Origin: Neptunicoccus cionae
GTDB taxonomy: Bacteria; Pseudomonadota; Alphaproteobacteria; Rhodobacterales; Rhodobacteraceae
Direction: 5' to 3'
DNA length: 64,000 nt
Assembly: GCF_014643735.1 (NCBI RefSeq)
Contig: NZ_BMKA01000001.1
Coordinates: 682,001-746,000, forward strand
The notes below the pieces were generated by a model. That model saw only the letters and a program-made list of their open reading frames with translations, had not been told where the DNA came from and made no database searches. Positions 1 to 9,319 of the stretch are shown in pieces. Position 1 is the stretch's first letter. Every line of letters begins with the position of its first letter. The translations under genes and the position numbers were made by a program.

Positions 1-297
1 TTCGTCTGGTCCGTGATGCCCACCACCTCTCATGCACCAGCGATCCTCGAGGTGCTTCAAGAGTACGCGGAAAAGGTTTTCGATCATGGTCATTCGCACG
101 GTCTGGAAGAAGATTTGGCTTGGGCCGCACACGGTCACAATCACGATAGTGTAGACCACGATCACAGTCAGGCGGTCGTCGTTGGCAACAATCTGTCGCC
201 GCAGCCGCTAGATATCTATAAAACTGCATGGCGGCTGAGTTCGACGACAGCGGACACGTTAAAGAGATACCAGATCGAAAGACCTCCGCGCGTCTGA
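1..297 (+). CDS. His-rich protein, C-terminal part (5' end outside window)
   Basis: The reading frame is open from base 1, so the gene probably starts upstream. A GTG at 13 followed by ATG at 16 are internal start candidates, but neither has a clear ribosome site in view. The visible part has about 98 residues with two clusters of alternating His and acidic residues (DHGHSHG near residue 28 and AHGHNHDSVDHDH near residue 45), typical of metal-binding loops. No catalytic motif or membrane segment is visible. It lies 60 bp upstream of a HupE/UreJ-type gene on the same strand, which fits a divalent-metal role, but the family is not recognised. Confidence 0.5.
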   Translation, partial: FVWSVMPTTSHAPAILEVLQEYAEKVFDHGHSHGLEEDLAWAAHGHNHDSVDHDHSQAVVVGNNLSPQPLDIYKTAWRLSSTTADTLKRYQIERPPRV

Positions 298-357
298 TCG
301 ACGGCGCGTCATTGGCGCGTTTCATTCGATCTTCAATACTCATGCGGAGTTTATTCT

Positions 358-1086
358 ATGACTGCAGTCCAACGTGGCTGGACCGATCCCGGCATACGCC
401 GGAGAGCGTTTCTGCCTTTCCTTACACTATCTGTGCTCTTTCTGGGCGCGGACAACGCGCTCGCCCATAATGTCACCGAAGGAGACGCGGGCTATATTCA
501 GGAAATCTGGGGCGTAAATATCGTTCCCTTCATGTATCTCGGTGCCAAACATATGGTGACCGGCTACGATCACGTCCTGTTTCTGTTCGGCGTCGTCTTT
601 TTCCTTTACCGGATGAAGGACGTCGCTATCTATGTCAGCCTTTTCGCCTTAGGCCATTCAACCACGATGCTTCTCGGGGTCTGGTTTGGCTGGGGCATCA
701 ACGCCTACATCATCGATGCCATCATCGGCCTCTCGGTCGTCTACAAGGCGCTCGACAATCTTGGCGCTTACCAGCGATGGTTCGGTTTCCAACCCGACAC
801 CAAGGCCGCGACGCTGATCTTCGGATTTTTCCACGGCACCGGCCTTGCTACCAAGATCCTCGACTACGAGATCGCTTCGGACGGGCTGCTTGCCAACCTG
901 CTGGCGTTCAATGTCGGCGTCGAGCTCGGCCAGATCATGGCGCTTGCCGTGATCCTCATCGTTATGGGCTTCTGGCGGAAGTCCCCGAACTTCTTTCGCC
1001 AGGCCTACACCGCCAACGTCATCATGATGTCCTTGGGATTTATCCTTATGGGCGTACAAATCACCGGCTACTTCGTAGCCACCTGA
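358..1086 (+). CDS. HupE/UreJ-type membrane protein (probable metal permease)
   Basis: This 242-residue protein has an N-terminal hydrophobic segment (about 18-36, ending ALA, possible signal peptide) followed by about five or six membrane helices. Conserved HupE/UreJ_2-type features are visible: GYDHVLFLFG (69-78, D71 and H72), ALGHST (97-102), FGFFHGTG (155-162) and NVGVELGQ (185-192). Members of the family are linked to nickel or cobalt uptake for hydrogenase and urease, but many, as here, lie in other metal contexts. No hydrogenase or urease gene is in view. It is followed after 16 bp by a membrane-anchored protein and preceded by a His-rich one, so these three are likely co-transcribed. 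The substrate is not known. Confidence 0.75.
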   Translation: MTAVQRGWTDPGIRRRAFLPFLTLSVLFLGADNALAHNVTEGDAGYIQEIWGVNIVPFMYLGAKHMVTGYDHVLFLFGVVFFLYRMKDVAIYVSLFALGHSTTMLLGVWFGWGINAYIIDAIIGLSVVYKALDNLGAYQRWFGFQPDTKAATLIFGFFHGTGLATKILDYEIASDGLLANLLAFNVGVELGQIMALAVILIVMGFWRKSPNFFRQAYTANVIMMSLGFILMGVQITGYFVAT

Positions 1087-1102
1087 GAAATTGGAGATAG
1101 AT

Positions 1103-1726
1103 ATGTTCAACACACAAAAACCAAGCCTTGAAGAGTTGCCAAGCTCTGCCCAGCTTATCCGCTCTACGGGCATCGCTGCGGCCAGCGCCGTAGCAATCCT
1201 CGTTACCGTCGTTCTGCCGGCCGAATACAACATCGACCCGACCGGGATCGGCGGCGTGATCGGACTGACGGAGATGGGGGAGATTAAAGCCCAGCTTGCG
1301 GAAGAGGCAGAGGCCGACCGGCTGATGGAGTTGGAGGCAGGGAAGCAGTCGAACCTGATGAACGATATCTTCGGGCTCTTCGTCGGCACGGCACAAGCGC
1401 AGGACGCCGAAGTCTGGCGCGACGAGACCACCTTCACTCTGGCTCCCGGTGAAAGTGCCGAATGGAAACTGGTCATGGAAGAAGGCCAGACTGCGCAATA
1501 CCGGATGCACGTTGACGGCGGTCGCGTAAATTTCGACCTGCACGGTCATGGCGGCGGTCAGTCTGTGACCTATGAGAAGGGCCGCGGGTCCACCGGAAAT
1601 GAAGGAGAGATCGTGGCCGCGTTCGACGGCGAGCATGGCTGGTTCTGGCGTAATCGCGATAGCTCGGACGTGACTGTGACCGTGCAGCTGCGCGGCGAAT
1701 ATGCGGAATTCAAAGACGCCAGCTAA
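1103..1726 (+). CDS. membrane-anchored protein downstream of HupE-like gene
   Basis: ATG 1103 is preferred because GGAG lies 6 bases upstream; a TTG at 1091 is in frame but has no such site. The protein has 207 residues: a single hydrophobic segment at about 22-42, a charged stretch rich in Glu and Ala (about 57-82, possibly helical), a second short hydrophobic stretch ending in TAQAQD (about 90-100) that looks like a cleavage-type sequence, and a C-terminal domain of about 105 residues with a HGHGGG motif and many Trp, Asp and Glu. The C-terminal half probably sits in the periplasm. No catalytic motif is recognised. Similar anchor proteins accompany HupE-like genes, as I recall. Confidence 0.6.
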   Translation: MFNTQKPSLEELPSSAQLIRSTGIAAASAVAILVTVVLPAEYNIDPTGIGGVIGLTEMGEIKAQLAEEAEADRLMELEAGKQSNLMNDIFGLFVGTAQAQDAEVWRDETTFTLAPGESAEWKLVMEEGQTAQYRMHVDGGRVNFDLHGHGGGQSVTYEKGRGSTGNEGEIVAAFDGEHGWFWRNRDSSDVTVTVQLRGEYAEFKDAS

Positions 1727-1732
1727 TGATCG

Positions 1733-1769
1733 GGGCTGCCATTGTTGCGCAACGTAGGACTGGCAGCCC
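1733..1769 (+). terminator. hairpin after the HupE-like unit, possible terminator
   Basis: A perfect 9-bp stem (GGGCTGCCA at 1733-1741 with TGGCAGCCC at 1761-1769) starts 7 bases after the stop codon at 1726. The 19-base loop itself contains the palindrome TTGCGCAA. No T tract follows, so termination without a cofactor is not assured. Confidence 0.4.
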
Positions 1770-1873
1770 TATGCAACCTCCTTCAAGGTGATCGACTTCG
1801 CCGATTGTGTTGAAGAACTATTCCTTGATCGTAGCACAGGCTGCTGATTCAATCTGTTTATTGATTGGGGGAT

Positions 1874-3060
1874 ATGGCGATGATGGGACCAGGGCAGGAG
1901 GCGCAGGCAGCACTGTTTTATGAGTTTTCACGGAAGATCATGTTCCCCAAGACCACCCGTTGCGTTCGATTGATCGGTTCGTTGACCTGAGTAGTATTCG
2001 TGCGCATCTTGCCGATTTCTATAGCCACACTGGTCGCCCCTCCATTGATCCTGAATCGATGATCCGGATGTTGTTTGTGGGCTATTGCTCCGGCATCCGG
2101 TCCGAGCGCCGCTTGTGCGAAGAGGTTCACCTGAACTTGGCCTATCGCTGGTTCCGCCGCCTCGACCTGAGTGACTGCATCTTGGAACATTCGACCTTTT
2201 CCAACAACCGCCACGGACACTTTCGCGAGAGTGATCTTCTGCGTCACGTATTTGAGATGACTGTCGCCCGCTGCATGGAAAAAGGATTGGTAAGTGGCCA
2301 AGGATTTGCCGTCGATGCCAGCTTGATCAGTGCTGATGTCCAGAAACAGAACTCCAGTAACCCTGAAGACCGGGCAGTCCGGCTGGCCGACGTCGATGAC
2401 GCACCACGCGCGGTGCAGGAATATCTCGACGCGCTGGACGACGGAGCCTTTGGTGCGGCCACCACGACCAAACCCAGGTTTACGGCTCATGCTGATCCGG
2501 CCAGCCAATGGACTGCCGCACGCAAAGGCCCCCGCATTCTTTGCGTATTCTGCCAATTATCTGATCGATACAGTTCATAGTATCATCGTTGATGTCGACG
2601 CCAGCCGCTCGAACAGAACCGCCGAGGTCGGCGCAATGGGAAGGATGCTCAACCGGACCGAAGAACGCTTCGGGCTGAAGCCTGACTGGATCGCAGCCCC
2701 CTCTCATTGATTGCTCTGCAATCAACTGCCGGGCAATGGATACCGCGTATGGTGCCGCCGGCAATCTGCCGAGAGGGACAAAGGTGAAAGCAAGGACGGC
2801 ACCTTCTCGCGGTCCGACTTCACTTGGGACGACGAGCACGACCGCTACATCTGCCCAGGTGGCAAGGAGATGTTGCACACGAGGCGAAACTACTCGGATC
2901 CGGCCCGAAATGCGCCCGTTTGGAAAGCCAGCAATTTTCGAGCAATGAAGTCAGATTGCACAGGATGTGACTTGTAGGCAAAGTGCTGCCCGAACGCTGA
3001 AAGGCGTTCGGTTCATCGAGAGAAATATGAAGGTGTCAGAGACTTTGCTCGGGTATGCAC
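1874..3060 (+). pseudogene. IS1182-type transposase, decayed remnant
   Basis: The translated pieces, read together, match the N-terminal and middle parts of IS1182-family DDE transposases (GQEAQAALFYEFS, RSIDRFVDLSSIRAHLADFY, GYCSGIRSERRLCEEVHLNL, ASQWTAARKGP, FFAYSANYLID, DTAYGA, RYICPGGKE, RRNYSDP, CCPNAE). The frame breaks at about 1931 (one base lost), about 2533 (one extra C), about 2700-2735 (about 38 extra bases with a stop) and about 2760-2790 (bases lost). An in-frame TAG stands at 2975. The match fades near 3060, and the C-terminal part with the last catalytic residues is missing. No intact terminal inverted repeats were recognised. It cannot encode an active transposase. Confidence 0.85.
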
Positions 3061-3155
3061 AGCGCTTGAATGGCTGCTATTGCACTGTAGACTAAGCACC
3101 GGTCGCTACTACCTCCGCGAGTGGCCCTGTGAAGATTGGTTGTTCCAATTCTCAT

Positions 3156-6100
3156 CTAAGCGAGCTCCATGGACTTGGCCGGAGCAACTGGTTGTGCCCG
3201 TTTTACCTTTTTCTCTCCCAGCATTAGCATGGCGGGGGTGACGATTAAGGTTAGCACAGTCGCGATGACAAGGCCTCCGGCAATGGCCGAGCTAAGTTCT
3301 GTCCACCATTGGGTTGAAGGTGCTCCGTATACAATCTCTCGACTGAAGAAGTTTAGGTTTACACCGATAACCATGGGCATCAGGCCGAGTGCCGTTGTAA
3401 CGGACGTCAGAACCACCGGGCGCAGTCGTTGTGCGCCGGTGCGCAGAGCGGACTCCAACGGCGACAGGCCTGCTTTTTTCAGGTCGTTGTAGGTGTCGAT
3501 CAACACGATGTTATTGTTCACCACAATGCCTGCCAGCGCGATGACCCCAATGCCGCCCATGACCACGCCAAAGGGACGGCCGGTGATGATCAGGCCGAAT
3601 AGGACGCCGGCGATAGAGAACACAATTGCGCTCATCACAATGAAGGCCTGATAAAAGCTGTTGAACTGGATCACGAGGATCACAAACATCAGGAAGATTG
3701 CCGTGATGAACGCACCAACCAAAAATGTCATTGCATCAGTTTGGTCCTGCGCTTCGCCGGCAAAAGTAGCTTCGACCCCGGCCGGTAGGTCCATTGCATC
3801 AATTGCCGCCTGTAACGCAACCACCTGATTGTTCACAAGAATGCCGGGCACGACATTCGCTTCGATGGTTATGATCCGTTGTTGGTCAATACGGGTGATG
3901 GTGCCAGAGCGGGGGGCTGGCTGGAAGGTGACAAAGTTCGTGATCGGGACAAGTCCGGACGACGTGGGCACGCGCAACGATTGCAACTCTTCGAGCGTGC
4001 GTTCACCGGCCGGGAAGCGCACATTAATGTCGACCGATCCTTCGGCATCCTCTGGGCGGTAATCAGCCACAGTGATGCCGCGTGTCAGCAAGCGCACCGC
4101 CTGTCCGAGTGTCGAGATGTCAGCACCGAAGCGCGCGGCTTCGGAGCGGTTCACGGTGAGAAGCCATTCCACGCCGGGCAGGGGCCTTGTGTCGGTCACA
4201 TCGGTGAACCCGCCAATCTTTTCCATTGCGACCCGAATGGCCTTGACCGCTTCCTGTTGCGCGGCAGGGACTCTGGACCGGACGCGCAGGTTCACAGGCT
4301 TGCCCGCCGATGGTCCTTGTGACGCTGTCTGAACCTGCACGTCGACACCCGCGATCGTTGACATGTCGGCGCGGATATCCTCGCCGATTTCGGCGGCGGT
4401 GCGGCGCATGTCCCATTCGGTGAATTCGATCTGGATCGTGCCGATAAGGTCAGCTGTGTCCTGATTGGAGCCGCCCGAACGAGCGTAAACCGAAGCGATC
4501 TCGGGGTAGTCGAACAATCGTTCCTCGACCTTGCGCACCAGCGCGTCCTTTTCGTAGATTGAGAAGTTATCGCGTGCGCGCACCTGCACCTGTGCGAAGT
4601 CAGGTTCAATCGAGGGAAAGAAGCTGATGCCATTGCCGAATTGGCCATAGGCCGAGAACCCGGTGAGGAGAAAGCTGACCGCAATGATCAACGTTGCCCA
4701 AGGTCGCAGAATCGCGAACTCCAGCACTCGAACATAGCCGCCGGTAAAGCCGCGAAGCGTGCGCGGGTCGCCGTTTTCGGCTGCATACAGGATTTGCTTG
4801 GAAGCAGCCGATTGCGGTGGCTTTTTACCGATGATGCCGCCAACCACGGGGATAAAGATCAGGGCCATGAATAGTGATGCGGTCAACGTCAGAATAACGG
4901 TGATCGGGAGAAATTTCATGAATTCGCCGACCATGCCGGACCAGAACAGCAATGGAAAGAATACCGACAGGGTCGTTGCTGTGGAGGCGATGATCGGCCA
5001 GGCCATGCGCTTGGCAGCAAAGGTGTAAGCAGCTTTCGGGGGATCGCCCTCCTGCAAACGCCGGTCGGCAAGTTCGGTCGTGACGATAGCACCGTCCACG
5101 AGCATCCCCACGACGAGGATCAGCGAGAACAGCACAATGAGGTTCATGGTCGATCCCATAAAGTAGAGTATCGCAACCCCGGCGAGGAAAGCCCCGGGAA
5201 TAGCGAGTCCGACCAGCAGTGCCGACCGGATGCCGAGCGCCCAGACGATGACAATCATCACTAGGATTACGGCAGCGATCACGTTTGCTTCAAGATCGCT
5301 GAGCATGGTCTTCACCTGTTCGCTCTCGTCCTGTGTATAGTTGATCTGCACGGAGTCGGGCCACTCTGTCTGCGACGCAGCGATTACGTCGCGCACCTCG
5401 GCAACAGTGTCGATGATATTGGCCCCGGACCGCTTTTTGACTTCGAGTGCTAAGGCGGGCTGACCGTCGATACGGGCAAACCCGCTGGGATCCTCGAATG
5501 TGCGGCGGATTGTGGCGATATCAGAGAAAGTTACCACCGTGTCGCCGCGCACCAGCACGGGCAGGGACATCACGTCCTCGACATCCTCGATCAGGCCGGG
5601 CACCTTGAGCACGATGCGCCCTGCGCCGTTTTCGATGGCACCTGCTGCGATTAACTGGTTATTGCGATTAATCTGGCCGATCAGTTCCTCAAAACTGATA
5701 TTGTAGGTCTCGAACACAGTTGGATCGATCAACACTTCGAGCAATTCGGTTCGCTCACCGCCCACGTCAACTTCAAGAACACCGGCGAGTCCTTCGATAC
5801 GGTCCTTCAGATCTTCAGAAAGTGTGTTCAATGTCCGCTCGGGCACGGGCCCCGACAGGATTACCGTCAGGATCGGGAACAGGGCGGTGTTGATCTCGTT
5901 TACGACCGGATCGGTGGCATCTGTGGGCAGATCCGTAGTAGCACGGTCGACAGCTTCCTTGACTTTGTCCAGCGCCACCTCGGCGTCAAACCCCGGCTCA
6001 AACTCAAGCTGCAAACTGGCATAGCCTTCGCCGCCGTTGCCTGTCATCTGTTTAAGGCCGGTAAGGCTGCTCAGTTCTGTTTCGAGTGGCTCAACCAAAA

Positions 6101-6287
6101 GCCGTTCTGCGTCTTCAGGCGAAATACCGTCAAGGCCGGTTGAGACGTAAAAGATCGGGATCGGCACCTCGGGCGAGCTTTCCTTGGGGATCGCAATATA
6201 CGCATAGGCGCCAACGGCAAGGATCATAAAAAGAGCCATTACGACCACACGGCTGCGACTGAAGGCTGCGTCGATGATGGCGTTCAT
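3156..6287 (-). CDS. RND efflux pump, inner-membrane permease subunit
   Basis: At 1043 residues it has the full length of an AcrB/HAE-type pump: a first helix at about 12-32, a large periplasmic loop, a helix bundle from about 336, a second periplasmic loop and a C-terminal helix bundle. Typical landmarks include IPKESSPEVPIP near residue 33, GAFLAGVAILYFMGSTMNLIVLFSLI (TM3-4 region, described here by position 366-390) and GIVVNNNIVLIDTYN in the later bundle. In TM4 the usual Asp-Asp proton-relay pair reads VDG (D398, G399), so only one Asp remains. It overlaps the adaptor gene by 4 bases (ATGA), so the two are translationally coupled. No outer-membrane TolC-type gene is nearby. The substrate is unknown. 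Confidence 0.9.
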   Translation of the reverse strand: MNAIIDAAFSRSRVVVMALFMILAVGAYAYIAIPKESSPEVPIPIFYVSTGLDGISPEDAERLLVEPLETELSSLTGLKQMTGNGGEGYASLQLEFEPGFDAEVALDKVKEAVDRATTDLPTDATDPVVNEINTALFPILTVILSGPVPERTLNTLSEDLKDRIEGLAGVLEVDVGGERTELLEVLIDPTVFETYNISFEELIGQINRNNQLIAAGAIENGAGRIVLKVPGLIEDVEDVMSLPVLVRGDTVVTFSDIATIRRTFEDPSGFARIDGQPALALEVKKRSGANIIDTVAEVRDVIAASQTEWPDSVQINYTQDESEQVKTMLSDLEANVIAAVILVMIVIVWALGIRSALLVGLAIPGAFLAGVAILYFMGSTMNLIVLFSLILVVGMLVDGAIVTTELADRRLQEGDPPKAAYTFAAKRMAWPIIASTATTLSVFFPLLFWSGMVGEFMKFLPITVILTLTASLFMALIFIPVVGGIIGKKPPQSAASKQILYAAENGDPRTLRGFTGGYVRVLEFAILRPWATLIIAVSFLLTGFSAYGQFGNGISFFPSIEPDFAQVQVRARDNFSIYEKDALVRKVEERLFDYPEIASVYARSGGSNQDTADLIGTIQIEFTEWDMRRTAAEIGEDIRADMSTIAGVDVQVQTASQGPSAGKPVNLRVRSRVPAAQQEAVKAIRVAMEKIGGFTDVTDTRPLPGVEWLLTVNRSEAARFGADISTLGQAVRLLTRGITVADYRPEDAEGSVDINVRFPAGERTLEELQSLRVPTSSGLVPITNFVTFQPAPRSGTITRIDQQRIITIEANVVPGILVNNQVVALQAAIDAMDLPAGVEATFAGEAQDQTDAMTFLVGAFITAIFLMFVILVIQFNSFYQAFIVMSAIVFSIAGVLFGLIITGRPFGVVMGGIGVIALAGIVVNNNIVLIDTYNDLKKAGLSPLESALRTGAQRLRPVVLTSVTTALGLMPMVIGVNLNFFSREIVYGAPSTQWWTELSSAIAGGLVIATVLTLIVTPAMLMLGEKKVKRAQPVAPAKSMELA

Positions 6288-7648
6288 TGGGTAGCCTCTG
6301 TATCATTCAGGGCATCTGGGGTGCCTTGGTCGATGATCTGCCCGTCCTTCGGCGTCTGGATTTCGGTTTCAGGCAAGCCCGTCATGGGCTCTCGCGCCAC
6401 AGTGTCCGCCATTTCGTTCTCGAATTGCGGGTTCACCTTTTCTCCGTCGTTCACGAAACCCTGACCGATCGAGATAATTTGCGCTTTTTCTGGCAGTCCC
6501 GACACCCAGATGCCATCGGTTTGGGCGCGGACGATGCCGATCTGATGGAATTCCACCACTTCGTCGGCATTTACGGTCTTGATCCCCAGCGTCCCGTCGG
6601 TGCCGAGCGACAGGATTGCGGGTGAGATAAAATGCGCCGTAACCTCGCCTGTGGGGATGCGCAATTGTGCGCTGATCCCGGCCGGGATCGCGCCGTCGGT
6701 ATTCGCTACCCTGATCCTTGCCATGAAGGTTCTGGTTTCCGCGTTTGCGCTGGTTGCCACGAAATTCACTTCGCCAGTGGATGTTTCGCCGGTGATGAAC
6801 GCGACCTCGGCGGTCTGGCCAACCTTTACGTCGCGTAGTGATTGCTGGGGGATCTGGATGCTGATTGTCAGTGGCGTATTGTCAACAACACGTCCAACTT
6901 CGGCCCCCAAGGACACGAATTCGCCAATGTTTATGTCAAGCGCCTCTAGGCGGCCAGCGAAAGGCGCACGAATTTCGGTGTCCCCAATGGCCTCTTCGGC
7001 AGTGCTGACGCTCGCTTGGGCCGCCGCAAGGGTGGCCCGTGCCTGAGCGACCCGATCGACGGTGGCAACGCCGCGTTCGACCAACGCAGTGGCGTTGTCA
7101 AATTCCCTTTGCGCGCGCTCCCGTTCCTGCTGTGCGCGGTCCAGATCTGCCTGACGGGCAGCAATATTAAAGCGGGCGATCACCTGCCCAGCCAAAAGGT
7201 CGTCCCCCATCTCGACCAGTAGATCACTAATCTGGCCAGATGTCTCCGCGCGAACTGCGGTGTCGCGGTCCGGCAATGCTTGCCCTTCTGCAACAAACAC
7301 CTGTTCGATCGGTTCGGCGACTGAACGCTGCACGGCGACCGTGACTGTGCGTGGTGCGGCGGAGGTCGTGGCCGGCTCTGCTACGTCTTCAGATGGCAGG
7401 ATGTAACCACTTCCCATCCAACCTACGATAGCCAACGCAAGGCCTCCCGCCACCCAACGCGACCTGTTTGATCCACGGTCGCTGTCGAAATGCAGAGGCT
7501 CGCGCGTCGAAGCCGTTGCCGTGTCCGCTGGCGGGACTTCATTCGTCATCGCGGTCATTTCCCCTTCTGCCTTCTCTGGCAGAATGCCATCGTTCTTGTC
7601 GGTCTGTTTCGGCACGTCAGTCGCCATTCTAGAACTCGTATTTGTCAT
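6284..7648 (-). CDS. RND efflux periplasmic adaptor (membrane fusion protein)
   Basis: ATG 7648 is chosen because GAGACGAG lies just upstream; a longer frame to 7780 would intrude into the preceding gene. The 454-residue product starts with about 65 polar residues, then one membrane anchor (about 67-84), then the lipoyl/barrel-sandwich halves flanking a coiled-coil hairpin (about 165-225, rich in Gln, Arg, Ala and Glu) and a beta-barrel domain. The motif VRAETSGQISDLLVEMGD marks the first half-lipoyl region and IRAPFAGRLEALDINIGEFV the second. It joins the pump to an outer-membrane channel. The long cytoplasmic N-terminal tail is unusual for the family, whose members often begin with the signal anchor. 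Confidence 0.88.
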   Translation of the reverse strand: MTNTSSRMATDVPKQTDKNDGILPEKAEGEMTAMTNEVPPADTATASTREPLHFDSDRGSNRSRWVAGGLALAIVGWMGSGYILPSEDVAEPATTSAAPRTVTVAVQRSVAEPIEQVFVAEGQALPDRDTAVRAETSGQISDLLVEMGDDLLAGQVIARFNIAARQADLDRAQQERERAQREFDNATALVERGVATVDRVAQARATLAAAQASVSTAEEAIGDTEIRAPFAGRLEALDINIGEFVSLGAEVGRVVDNTPLTISIQIPQQSLRDVKVGQTAEVAFITGETSTGEVNFVATSANAETRTFMARIRVANTDGAIPAGISAQLRIPTGEVTAHFISPAILSLGTDGTLGIKTVNADEVVEFHQIGIVRAQTDGIWVSGLPEKAQIISIGQGFVNDGEKVNPQFENEMADTVAREPMTGLPETEIQTPKDGQIIDQGTPDALNDTEATQ

Positions 7649-7755
7649 GGTCTCGTCTCTTTGGAACGCGCAGTGGCGCCCGGTCAGGGTTTCCAAGTCG
7701 AAACCACGGTTTAGGATTGAAGCGTCGCCTGGCCTCGCCCCGCGACACCAAAAGA

Positions 7756-8517
7756 TCAGTCTGCGCGGACCCATTCCCATGCGGCGTCATCTTGCGATGA
7801 ATCGAACATTCTCATTTCAACGGGAAGCATGGCTGCCACAGTAGTGGCCATCGCAGCCATCCACTTTGGCGCGCCAACAACAGCGTAGCGCCGTACATGT
7901 TTGATTGCTGTCATTTTGGTTCCCCAGAGAGAGCCGCGCGTCAGGATCGACAGGTCCATCCCGTCGTAATGCCGAATCCGGACCAGCAGATTTATCTTTT
8001 CGTCACCTTTCATTTGGGCTTCGAGGGGAGCAAGCAACTCGTTCACGTCTTCTGCGGAAATTCGACCGTCGATTTCATATGCGAGAACGCCATCCTTACC
8101 ATCCGAAAGCAGGCTTATTCCGTTGCCCTGCGACGCGCCATGCGGTGCTGGCAGGTCGGAAACAAAGCTCTCTGCGGCGGCGACTTGAGAAGTTGCGAAC
8201 GACCGCATGTCGATCATCGGTAGGATCGGGTCGACCCATTTCAGTAACGCAGCAAGCGCCTGCAAATCCGACACGATCGCCATGCGCGAAATTTTCGTCC
8301 ATTGGGACATCATTGCAAACTCGAACTTTGCATCCTCGGCTATTGCGTCTGCGGTCAGATCCTTCAGGCCGTCCGCACGAACGATCAGCCCGAAAGGTCC
8401 CTCGCCTTGAATGATCGGAGTCAGGTCGCGCTCCATCGTCCGGATGTCAGATTTGGTCAGAACACCTTCCAGCGTGAGTTCCCAAACATTCTTTTCTAGC
8501 TCTTTAACTTTCAGCAT
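7756..8517 (-). CDS. tandem SpoIIAA-like (STAS/SEC14-type) protein
   Basis: The 253-residue soluble protein seems to contain two copies of the SpoIIAA-like fold (family formerly DUF3478), about residues 1-120 and 135-253. Each has the pattern of an opening strand, an L/I-T/S-x-E-D-x helix, a central I/L-V-R-x-x-x strand (GLIVRADGL at 42-50; NLLVRIRHYDG in the second), and a K-x-x-R-x-A-V/I-V strand (KISRMAIVSD; HVRRYAVVGA). Single-domain members occur as stand-alone proteins of unclear function in marine and halophilic bacteria. Here it lies between tetR and the RND adaptor on the same strand, so it is probably co-regulated with the pump. A direct role in efflux is inference only. Confidence 0.7.
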   Translation of the reverse strand: MLKVKELEKNVWELTLEGVLTKSDIRTMERDLTPIIQGEGPFGLIVRADGLKDLTADAIAEDAKFEFAMMSQWTKISRMAIVSDLQALAALLKWVDPILPMIDMRSFATSQVAAAESFVSDLPAPHGASQGNGISLLSDGKDGVLAYEIDGRISAEDVNELLAPLEAQMKGDEKINLLVRIRHYDGMDLSILTRGSLWGTKMTAIKHVRRYAVVGAPKWMAAMATTVAAMLPVEMRMFDSSQDDAAWEWVRAD

Positions 8518-8572
8518 GATCTATCCTTTCTGCCATAGTTGTCTCTGGTGTTTTCCGCGGGCTTTCCGCTTT

Positions 8573-9307
8573 TCAGCACCAAACAATTGCTTTCAGCATA
8601 AGTCGGAATTCCTTTGGATTCGTCATCGTGACGCTGCCTTGTGGCAAACCAAGCATCCGGTCAAACAGTGCGCCCTCCGCGATCATCCGAGTGTCGAGTA
8701 TAGAAACGGCGCGTTCCAGATTGCCCTCTTTTGCCACTTTAAATGACTGCTCCAAGGTTGCACGGCGGGCTTGGCTCATAGCCATGATTGTCTCTCCGAC
8801 AAGTGTAACATCGGGCACGTCGAATGTGCCGTCTTCGGTGCCTTGGCTGATAATATCTAGTAATACAGGCAATGCAGCCGCCGCGGCTGCGGCAGTGATC
8901 CGGCCAAACAGGATGTCATTTCCCGGGCGCAACATAACTTCCATGAAGAATTTCATTTGGGGAGCCTGTTCGGCTTTCCAGCGATAGGTCTCGGCGAGAA
9001 AGGCATTGAAACGTGCAAGTGCATTTCCGGACGCTGCTGCGCGCGCTGCTTGGGCCGAGTCGAGTGCTTCGCCCGTGAAACGCTCGACTATTCCGTCCAG
9101 AAGATCTTCCTTTGCGGTGAAATGATGATAAAAACCACCCTTGGATATACCCGCCTCTGCTACAACATCGGCCACTGTCACTTCTTCCCAGCCGTTGGCA
9201 AAGAACAGTGTCTGAGCCGCATCCAAGATGAGTGCACGCCGTTCCTCTGGAGCAAGGCGCTGGCGCTTTGGCATCCCTTCAGGGGGTGAGTCTGATGCGC
9301 GTTTCAT
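8573..9307 (-). CDS. TetR/AcrR-family repressor of the efflux operon
   Basis: An N-terminal TetR DNA-binding domain is clear: ALILDAAQTLFFANGWEEVTV followed by the recognition helix in ISKGGFYHHFTAKEDL (about 45-65), then a helical ligand domain of about 180 residues. Two starts are possible, ATG 9319 and ATG 9307. I chose 9307 (244 residues) because GGA lies 8 bases upstream, while 9319 directly abuts the palindromic operator and has no ribosome site. The gene heads the minus-strand operon with the SpoIIAA-like and RND genes, so it most likely represses itself and the pump until a ligand binds. Confidence 0.87.
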   Translation of the reverse strand: MKRASDSPPEGMPKRQRLAPEERRALILDAAQTLFFANGWEEVTVADVVAEAGISKGGFYHHFTAKEDLLDGIVERFTGEALDSAQAARAAASGNALARFNAFLAETYRWKAEQAPQMKFFMEVMLRPGNDILFGRITAAAAAAALPVLLDIISQGTEDGTFDVPDVTLVGETIMAMSQARRATLEQSFKVAKEGNLERAVSILDTRMIAEGALFDRMLGLPQGSVTMTNPKEFRLMLKAIVWC

Positions 9308-9319
9308 TAACAATTCCAT

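Noticed and set aside
1874-3060. An active insertion sequence
   Set aside because: The reading frame is broken at least four times, contains a stop and lacks the C-terminal part; no terminal repeats were found.
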